Assembly (NCBI GenBank): GCA_003008705.1
Contig: PDUO01000031.1
Coordinates: forward strand, 1-64,000
Length of the DNA: 64,000 nt
Origin: Pezicula radicicola
Lineage: Eukaryota; Ascomycota; Leotiomycetes; Helotiales; Dermateaceae
Direction of reading: 5' to 3'
Part shown: positions 55,751 through 64,000 of the stretch, piece by piece
Layout: each line of letters begins with the position of its first letter
How positions within the stretch are numbered: position 1 is the first letter of the stretch
Program-made: the position numbers and the translations under genes
The notes under the pieces: model-generated
Database searches by the model: none
Told to the model about the DNA's origin: nothing
What the model saw: the letters and a program-made list of their open reading frames with translations, nothing else

Positions 55751-58623
55751 AGGGTGTTTTTAAGGATTAGGAGAGGGAAAGGTTTATTGGTGTTTGGTTA
55801 TAGAAAGGAGAGATTTTTATCTACGGCATTAAGTTTATAGGGATGATGCTTTTTGGTTGAATGGTGATAAAGTTATCTATGTTGAAGTTCATTCTTTTTT
55901 CTGGCTTCAAGGTCAAAAGGTATATAATATTTACTGCTTCAGAAGTTCATACTTTGAGAAAATGAAATGCTGGGCGAGAACAGGATCAATATTTCAACAT
56001 ATCCAATGATAGATAGCTTGGCCAACAAGATTCGGCTGGAGTCAGGAAGGACTCAGGGTTCTGTCACTATGTCCATCGAGAAGAAGGCGGGTTTAATCAA
56101 GGTTAGACACGCCTATATTACTCGACGTTTGAAAGGCATCGGAGGCTTTTATAGCGAATATAAAAAGAAAAGTTAGATTTTAGGCTTATGTTGTCAGCTG
56201 GGTGTCACTTGTCAGCCAACTATAGCAAAAGTAGGTAAGAAAAGGCTATAAACTCTTAAGAAGTAAGACCTGCTTTTTTTTAAAAAATACGTTCTGTGTT
56301 AGGAGCTATATGTTGTAGAACCTTTCTGCTAGTCGATGCTTATGATTTGCAGAATAGAATCCATAGCAGCGCAATCAGGAGCTTGGCTTTCTTCCCTCAC
56401 CACTTAATTAAACTCAAACTTTCTATCCTAAGCGTTGAGATACCCTAGGGCCAACGCTATAGTACTTTGACTTTTTGTATTTAAGCGCATAAACGATCAG
56501 AATTAGAAATGCGATAGCCTCACTTTAGCTCCATATTGTATTAAAGTCGACTATAACAGTAGGAGCCAGCGAAGTAAAACAAGCTTTCCAAGGTACATGC
56601 AACTAGTAACAAAATCTTAAGTTATCTAGGTGATAATATACTAATAATTAAATTTACATTTCACCAAGGAGCTTAGCTACATTTACTTTAATCTATTGAA
56701 CATTGATAGTAATAGGCTAGAAACTTAGCTACTAGAAATCCTCCTGTCCGTCTAGGAGACCGGATTTCACGTTGCTGCATTAGGATAGTAACTTTAGAGA
56801 TGTCTAAGCCTCTTTAGATAGTATATTATCAAACGTCTTAAACTGATGTCGACGAGGAGTTGTATAAGGTAGACCATCTACTTCCTTCAGTCTAGACGAG
56901 TCGCAGAGCCTTTAGAATGCGGCTGCACATCGCCTCTGTCAAGCAAAAAACTACCTCAATCCGAACAAGCTATTTGTGAAGACAGGCAAGAGAAACTTAG
57001 CTATAGCCGCATAAACTTGAAATGTACTTGAGGCCTGACTCCCTAAGCTGAAGTAGATCCTAGAGTAAGTACTTATTTTGTAGTGTAATTATTGCTGTTA
57101 CTGTTACTCTTGTTGTTATAATATTCGTACTTTAATTGAAAATACAGAGTAGAGCAAGATATGTTTCTCTAGTTTTATATCAAGTGAGATCTAAATGAAA
57201 TAATATTTGGAAAGCTCAATTATTCATAGGTCTTTTCGTTTTCGCATCCTAGAACTTGAATATCCTCTTCTCTCGGCCATCGGCTATGTCACGCATACTT
57301 GCTGTCGCGTTTATTAATGTTATTAAGTGTATGTTGCATTCTAAATGTCTCTTATAAGCTGCCAGTTCAACCCTCCTTTGGATATGCTAGTGGCTCTTGA
57401 AACTTAACACTTTCCTTTAAGTAGAATGAAAATATCCTTTGAGAAAGCATAGTAGATTAGTCAACTCTGTCCATATGTATTTGAACACCTACCTATCTTA
57501 TTACCACGATTGCTAGAGATGCCCGAAATATAAGGAATTCAGCGAGCAGCTATATTTACACGATACAAACAACTAGTATCATTTTCGACGCAGCAAACAA
57601 GATTTGACAGACAGACTCCAAGCCATCCATACAATGCAGATATCAGAAGAAAGAAGAAGAGAACAGAAGAAAGTTTCGTAGATGTCATTAAGCACAGCTG
57701 CTTTTCGTAAGACAAGATCATATCTAAGTAACTCTGTAGATCAAAAGCAAAACTCTTTAAAACTCGAAAGAAAACAAATTACAATTAGAGTTTCTAAACT
57801 TTTATTGTTAGCTAGGCATCACTTGTCATTTTGTAATAATAAAAGAGAGATGATTTAAGAAAATCTGCCCCCTTCTTGTAATTGTTATTGAGGGACTGCT
57901 AGCTAGTTCCGAGATCTTAGGTGGTAAAGATATAGGTTCTATATTATCTCTTTGTTTAGTGATTAACTCTTTCACCGGTCCTTGAAGGAATTTCTTTGTC
58001 TTAAACGTCTTGGAATTGATGATTAGCTGTGAATCCTTAGATGATGTACTAATGCTGATAAAGGTTGTAGGTCACCTTGTGCCTCGACTCGAGAGTTGTA
58101 TCTTATATACACTGGATTCAACTCTATTCCATAAAAGCACTGAATTAGAATAGTTATTGTAAAACTAGTCTCTAATAACTTCGGGCTAAATTCAATCATT
58201 TTACAATTTTAAAAACTTAAAATCAAACTTAGACTTGAGGAAATCAGTGAAGACCTGAATAGGTCTCTCATGTCTATTTCAACCTGGTTATTTATTGGTA
58301 ATAGTATGTTCTTCTGTTTTCTGCAGAATGAGATATCTTTTCTACCTCTGTAAACTATCTCTTCGTGTTTTTGGAAGTGGTTTGAGAGGTAGCGTTCTTT
58401 AAGGAAGGATGGTGGATGCTTATATTTGGTGTTAGGTCATTGGATTATTTGAGTGACTGAGTTTTAGGGCAACTAACTTAGCTAGAGCAACTGACGTAAT
58501 TCTAGTCTTTAACCTAAAGCTGGCTGGAAAATACCGTAGGACATGAGCCAATTGCAAAATTCGATATTGAAGAGTTTTAACTCAGTATTACAAAGCCCAT
58601 CTCTAACCCTAAAAGTTCCTTAA
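55751..58623. other. Long gene-poor gap with decayed repeat ends
   Basis: No gene can be supported in 2.9 kb; short frames at 55967-56176 (+) and 57539-57721 (-) are featureless. Two related direct copies, 56191-56214 and 57805-57828, match at 20 of 24 positions, all differences being transitions, with weaker similarity for about 40 bp before them. They may be ends of a decayed element about 1.6 kb long. The stretch is moderately AT-rich. 18-bp repeat units are at 58453-58504. Confidence 0.5.
58453..58504 (+). repeat. 18-bp-period dispersed repeat, block 7
   Basis: A 16-nt unit GTGACTGAGTTTTAGG is followed by GCAACTAACTTAGCTAGA (58469-58486) and GCAACTGACGTAATTCTA (58487-58504). The block lies close to the 3' end of the NCS1 permease gene. 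Confidence 0.75.
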
Positions 58624-60381
58624 CTACCTCCCAAACGCTTTTATCTCCGCCCACCTAGCCGGAACATAAACAACAGAACTAACAGCAGCAGCTAATTCCC
58701 ATCCAATATCCGCACCACCACCTCCAACACCTTTAGCAATAGGACCAACCAGCCAAGTCTGATCTGCACCACATAACGCAATAGCTACACCGCATGCCCA
58801 GGCGAAGATAGCTGCTATTCCAGCTGGTAAGAGTGAAGGTGTATCCCAAACTGTTGTATCATAGCCGTTGGTATGACGGAATACGAAATGTTCAGTTACG
58901 ACTACGGCTGCGAAAGGTGTACACCTATTTGTCGAATTAGTCGTGGAATAATAGTGAGGAAGGGGGGGATATGATACATACCAATAAGAAAGAACATTAA
59001 TAAAGTTCTCCAGCGCCTCAACAAAATGATCCCTCACAATACAAGAAACAGTAAGAGCAATAGCTGCCCCAACTATAGTAACTAGCGCTCTAGGAATCTT
59101 CTGAGTAAAAGAAGAAATGGCCTGAACCGACAACCCGAAAGAATAAATATTAGGGATATTAGCTCCGATAATACTCAGAGCGAGAATAACCTGAATAAAT
59201 CTCCCGAAGCCTCGGACACCGGGCGCCGCATATCCATTAAAAACACTACCGATTAATCCACCGATACCGCGTGAATCATAGACGTCTGAGAACCCGTATG
59301 CTGGGTCCGGGTTTGAGACTAGTGTTGCGAAGGCTACTCCGATTAGGAATATGAAAGTTGAACCTGCGTATAATCCAAAGAATGTCCAGAAAAAAGTCCG
59401 CCATTTAGGGGTTTTGGTAGGCATGTAACACGAATAATCAGCAGCTAATGGAAACCATGTAATATCCCAAGCGAAGATCAAAGCTCCGAAAGATAGGACT
59501 CCTAGTTTTGCATCTTCGCCTTTGGCCATGGGTACATTTACGAATTTGTTACCGCCGAATCCCACACAGATGGTCAGGATTACTAGGAGGAGTGCCCAGC
59601 CGTATCGATCGTAGAAATGAATTGCTTTGTAGCCGAGGAAGGAGATTATTACGGAGAGCACGAGTAGGATTACTATTGATGCTATTAGGGGTAGTTTTCC
59701 GTCGAATGCATCGTAGAGGAGTCCACCTCCGGCGACGAGATTGATGATGAGCCACTGTGAGCTTTATGTCAGCTTGATTGATCTCATTTTGATGTACGGG
59801 CTGAGGGGACGTTGCAAAAAAGGTAAACTTACGCCAATACAGGTAATTGCATTTAAAAATACAATTATCTTACTGGCCCAAAATCCAAAACTGTATCGCG
59901 TGATAATCATTCCTCTCATGCCTAGCCTTGGTCCTAAGTATGAAATAATACTTGGAAGTCCCGTGCCGATTACCCCGAAGAATAATATGGTCAGAAATGA
60001 ATCCCACCATCCTAATCCAAATAACAAGGGACCGAGAGCACCGGTTGTAAGGCCAGCGTACTGGAAATTTGCCGTACACCAGACAAAAAATGTACTATGT
60101 GGTTTCTGGTTGACATCGCGTGCCTCTTCGGGAAGTTGTTGGCATCCTTTTCTTTTAATCAGTATCTTTCTCTCTACAACACACACATTACTTGAAAGGT
60201 TAAGAACAAAATTACCAATAGTTTCAGCACCCATCTTCTCCGCAAACATATTGACAGCTCGCCATCTCGAAGGGATCTCAACGAAATCCTCCAGATTCTG
60301 AACTTGACCATAGTGAACATCGGATTGATCGGATTCATAAAGAGCTGGCTCCGGTATCTTCTTGGAATCTTGCGAGTCCAT
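58624..60381 (-). CDS. NCS1 nucleobase permease (Fcy2/purine-cytosine type)
   Basis: Exons (minus) 60381-60216, 60146-59833, 59754-58982 and 58924-58624 give 517 residues with about 12 membrane helices. Family blocks: SRWRAVNMFAEKMGAET at the N-side, GLTTGALGPLLFGLGWWDS, GLPSIISYLGPRLGMRGMII, RYSFGFWASKIIVFLNAITCIG, then FAWDITWFPLAADYSCYMP, TFFGLYAGSTFIFLIGVAFA, LENFINVLSYW and VVVTEHFVFR. This is the fungal purine-cytosine permease group, which imports cytosine and purines with protons at the plasma membrane; substrate choice is not decided here. I start at MDSQDSKK; the frame is open to 60468 and would add a hydrophobic 29-residue stretch unlike family N termini. It follows the flavin monooxygenase on the same strand, 581 bp away. 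Confidence 0.9.
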
Positions 60382-60962
60382 CTTTGAAAGAGTATATTTT
60401 GTATACCACAGAACCAGAGGAATAAGGAGAAATAAAATATACAAGGACGCTGAGCGGAAAACCGACACGACAACGGGGACTCCGTTAACATGTATCTATG
60501 CAGCTTACGCAGCTAGGGTAGGCCTCCTGGCCTATCTTTTTTGAAGATAAGAGACGTACCTTACCTGATCACCCTGCAGCCCGTGAGTCTACCATCTGCA
60601 GCAGACACGCAGTCAGAATCCTTGATCTACCGACGGGGGATATAAACCTTATTGCCCAGTATTCGTTGGAAACTATTGGATGGATGATTGGAAGCAACGC
60701 TAGGGAGTGGCAAGCTGGGACCTTGTCGTGGAGATAAATTTAAGTCTTCGTCGCGAAGATAAGCAATCTTGCTAAGGCTTATTGTCCGTCTCTGGGTTGC
60801 ATTTGCCGAGGCGGAGATTGGCGTCGTCGCTCAGCGAAAGCAAAGGTGGACGACAAGAGTGGCGTGGTTGGTTGTCAATAATAATGGATTTATTGTTATA
60901 AATCATGTGACCAAAAGTCTGAACGACCAACGATCTAGGATTGAAGTTATACATACCTGGTA
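60382..60962. other. Promoter of the permease / 3' region of the monooxygenase
   Basis: Both genes run on the minus strand, so this 581-bp gap should hold the permease promoter and the monooxygenase 3' UTR. No gene is seen. Confidence 0.5.
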
Positions 60963-62918
60963 CTACAGTCTGATGGGAGGATAATCGACCTCGTCCAGAT
61001 AGCTTGCAGTATCGCCCCTCTCTCGATCCGCTGTTGTCCATCCGTCACCCAGCCAACTTAATCCATCTCCCTCTTCGTACTCATATTCAAAATCCTCCCA
61101 TCTTGGAAACTCCAAAGTCTTCCTCGCATGCAAGCTACTTCCTGGCCACAAACCTACAACTCGATGCTCTTTCTCTCCAGCTTTATACCAACTTGTACAG
61201 CCCTCAACATGTACAGTGCCGGGGAAATATGCATCCATGTATCTCTCCCAACTATCTAGAGAAGATTGCTTTACTACCATAGTCTTGATATGTTCCCGAG
61301 CGATCTTTTGAATGGATTTCACAACATAGCCAATTACTGACTCGAAGATGATGAGTAAAGAACCACCCCCTGTGGCGGAGTTTGGTCCCCCGACGAGGAA
61401 TAGGTTCGGGAAATTGGGAATTGCAGTTGAGAGGTAGGCACTGGAGTGGGAAGACCATTGGGCTGAGAGTTGGATTCCGTTGGTTCCGGTGACAGGAAAT
61501 CGAGGGATATAGGATGTGTCGAAGCCCGTTGCACAAACTATACCATCGACTTGGCGTGTTGTGCCGTCAGCCGTTATTATAGCCTACAAAGTAAGTAATT
61601 GAATGAAAACAAGGTGTATATAATGATTGAAATGACTGACATCTTTCGTGATCTTGGTGATCTTTGAATTCGTGAAATCCACATTGTCCTCCACCAGAGC
61701 TTCCAGAAACCCAGGTCCTGGGGTCAACCTGCGACAACCTGGAGTGAAACTTGGCTCAAGAGCATCGTAAATTTCTGGCTTCTTGGCTAACTTTTTCTTC
61801 ATATTCTCTATGATTCCTTTCTTGCTGCTTATGGATGCTTCTTCATGCGCAAAAAGGCAAGGGTGATCCAAATTAATAAACCGCTCAATGTTCTTTCTGT
61901 ACTTCCAGTAATATTCTGGATCTTCTCTGAACTTCTTCAGCTCTTCTGCAGAATAAGTGTCTGTTTTGGTCAGTATGACAAGTGAAAATTCTTTCACGTA
62001 GAGACTCACAGTTTCCTGAATCCTTATCTCCGGCTATAGTGTCTTGGGTAGCTTGTCCTCCAAAAGGCTCACTCACCCAAGTCTTACCCCGTGTGAAGTG
62101 GTAGACTTGTGTGCATTTCTTCTGAAGATGAGGCAAAATCTGAATAGCAGAAGAGCCAGCACCTATAAGTGCAACTTGCTTGTTAGAGTAGTCCCTAACA
62201 TGCTTAGTTTTCCATTTAAATTTATAGAGATCGTGAGCTACTTACCATGTGGAATCCCAGTTCGCACTGTGCAGCAGCTTCCCTTCAAAGTCATTCAGAC
62301 CCTCTATTTCAGGAAGTTTCCAATTATTCAGACAACCTGTGGCATTGATAACAATGTCAAAAGTTTGTGTTTCTGTCCCGGCTACTCCTTGAGCGTTGCC
62401 AATATCAAGAGTCCACTCGGCTTTGATATCATCCCATTTGGCTCCGAAAACTTTCATATTAAAGCTCACTTTCTCCTTGACGCCATATTTCTTTGCAACG
62501 CCTTTGACATAGTCTAGAATCTCTGCTCCACCAGAGAAGAACTTCGACCACTGTGTATTTGGTTCAAAAGTGTACTGATATACATGGCTTGGAATATCAC
62601 AGCTATCGAGTTGTTAGTCGTGCTCCACTGGATAAATGACCTCGAGACTTACGCCACACCGGGATATCTGTTTTCAAACCAGGTCTAAACTTCAAATTAG
62701 TTTCTGCAAAGAAAAGATACTCGACGACGAACAATACGTACTCCTCCAACCTCAGGATTCTTTTCAAAGATCTGCAATTCAGCACTCGGCACATATTGGC
62801 GCATCCGAATATAAAGTCCTATCCCCGATACACCGGCTCCAATGATAGCTACCCTGAGCTTTCGAGGGGTATCCACTGACCGGTTCTGGAAGGGAAAAGG
62901 CTCTTGAATGCTTCCCAT
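60963..62918 (-). CDS. Flavin-containing monooxygenase, Baeyer-Villiger type
   Basis: Exons (minus) 62918-62742, 62684-62653, 62602-62246, 62194-62010, 61960-61641 and 61583-60963 give 563 residues. Motifs in order: FAD-binding VAIIGAGVSGIGL, EVGGTWFENRYPGVACDIPS, the Baeyer-Villiger fingerprint FEGKLLHSANWD (FxGxxxHxxxWD), the NADPH site VALIGAGSSAIQI, GIVCATGFDTSY and a C-terminal LFLVGGPNS. Such class B flavoproteins insert oxygen next to a carbonyl or oxidise S or N, using NADPH; the substrate is unknown. Exon 2 is only 32 nt, and exon 1 ends exactly at VGG so that TWF is restored. Intron 5 starts GTCAGT, a weaker donor. The start is chosen at MGSIQEPFPF; the frame is open upstream without an additional domain. 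Confidence 0.9.
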
Positions 62919-64000
62919 AATGACGAGTGGAAGATAAGATTGAGAAAAAAATCGAGTAACCTGGTTCAAAGTACGGTATTGGGGATATGCAGGCAGACTG
63001 CACGGTACTTCATCCATCTCACACTTGAGTTGGTGTTTTCAGGCGATCGGACACTCCGCGATAAGAGACGCTCATGTCCAGACTGCTGCTTGCTGGCCAA
63101 ATCACCCGATATAGATCTAGCATGACCTGTGGCTCGGCGCAACATAGCCATCATTATTCTCTCGGAGAAAAACAGGTACTCAAAACAAATGAGTTACTTA
63201 AAACAAGAGACTTTGATGAACTTGATCTCTACCTTAAGAGAACATGCTGCTTCTGTTGCGTTCTCAACACATTTGATTCCAACGTCAGCAAAGCGGCTTT
63301 TGAAAATAATAGATTGTCAGGTGTACTTTTGACTCGTAATCGGAGTATCGAAAGATGGCAAATGTGACAAAGATGAGGATATATTGAGGGTGGGATGAAA
63401 GAAAGGACGTTCGTTATCAAGAGTGGAGGATTAAAAAACAATGTCGTCGAGATGGAGTGGACGGGCTGGCTGGGGCTGCTCATTGGTTCGTGTGCTGAGC
63501 CAGTAGCCAATCAAGTCTGCTCCTCCTTTCAGACTCGACGCATCGCATCCTCTCCCTTCATTTATATCTTCATTTCCATCAAGAGCCGACGAAAGTATTA
63601 CCATGGTATTTGCGACAAATGCAGTGCAATGTATATCCGATACTATCATGGTGTACTCTCATACTTTCACATACGCTTCTCTATGACAGCTACATGAAAG
63701 ATGTCAGCATCTGCCTATTGCTGCCTGAGGACACCACGCCCTTCGACAGCTTCTTCTGTATTCTCTCATCTTCTCCTCACCGCATGAATATGAACAGTTC
63801 AGATATGATTGGCGAGGCCTTGAGTGAGGTCCAGTCATTCGCTGTCCAGGCCCTTTGTGAATCACCGGGAGCTAGGCTACAGACGCGCTACAAGATGTGC
63901 TACAGAGTAAGTGGTCGATATATGAAAGAGTGCTAGAGATTCGTGAAATCTTGAACCTTCAGAGTTATTTTGTTAATCTAAAGGCAACCACCGTTTACCA
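62919..64000. other. Window end, no gene confirmed
   Basis: Upstream of the monooxygenase no complete gene is seen. A possible + strand gene start lies at 63603 (ATGGTATTTGCGACAAATGC), and an in-frame-looking exon MNMNSSDMIGEALSEVQSF starts at 63785, ending before GTAAGT at 63908. Any gene would run past the window, so I leave it as a possibility only. A fragment like the 18-bp repeat is at about 63180-63215. Confidence 0.35.

Noticed and set aside
59741..60301. 186-codon plus-strand frame
   Set aside because: It is antisense to the NCS1 permease exons.
63610..63936. 108-codon frame at the right end
   Set aside because: It has no ATG at its start and no domain; a spliced gene leaving the window is possible but cannot be shown.

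Overview
This window is nuclear DNA from a filamentous ascomycete (Pezizomycotina). The evidence is many short GT-AG introns (about 45-70 nt, one GC-AG), CTNAY-type branch sites, a Zn2Cys6 regulator, an A-T-TE NRPS-like synthetase, and an AT-rich block with an extreme repeat-induced point mutation (RIP) signature. The flavour of the proteins suggests Leotiomycetes (Botrytis/Sclerotinia-type Helotiales); that placement is an inference from memory, not a search result.

Layout. 1-6005 is an AT isochore in which I could find no CpA, TpG or CpG; it has no live gene. 6006-13105 is a gene-poor border with an intron-containing tRNA-Gly, a RIP-damaged alpha-1,3-glucanase (GH71) pseudogene and one single-exon orphan gene. 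From 13106 the region is ordinary euchromatin: a repeat-rich low-complexity protein, Hus1, a DUF2264 protein, a 15-exon MFS sugar transporter, a PhyH-family dioxygenase (-), phosphoserine aminotransferase (-), a Zn2Cys6 regulator (-), a degenerate SDR (-) divergent from the bifunctional aminodeoxychorismate synthase (+), Vps55 (-) divergent from proteasome alpha subunit Pre5 (+), an orphan A-T-TE NRPS-like quinone/furanone synthetase, TRAPPII subunit Trs120, a small TIR element, a secreted GH3 beta-glucosidase, a TXNDC17-like thioredoxin-fold protein, a long gene-poor gap, an NCS1 nucleobase permease (-) and a flavin monooxygenase of Baeyer-Villiger type (-).

I rebuilt exon structures by hand; for each multi-exon gene the exon sum is divisible by three and the junctions restore family motifs. 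The genes do not form one pathway: most are housekeeping (DNA damage checkpoint, folate/pABA, serine, trafficking, proteasome), with carbohydrate-use genes and one secondary-metabolism gene between them.

The most unusual signal is a dispersed, degenerate tandem repeat with an 18-bp period (consensus close to GTAACTCACTTGATTTGA), in both orientations, in at least eight intergenic places and, more weakly, in one intron. The second is a 256-bp AT-rich element with about 31-bp terminal inverted repeats (50985-51240). I do not recognise either as a named family.
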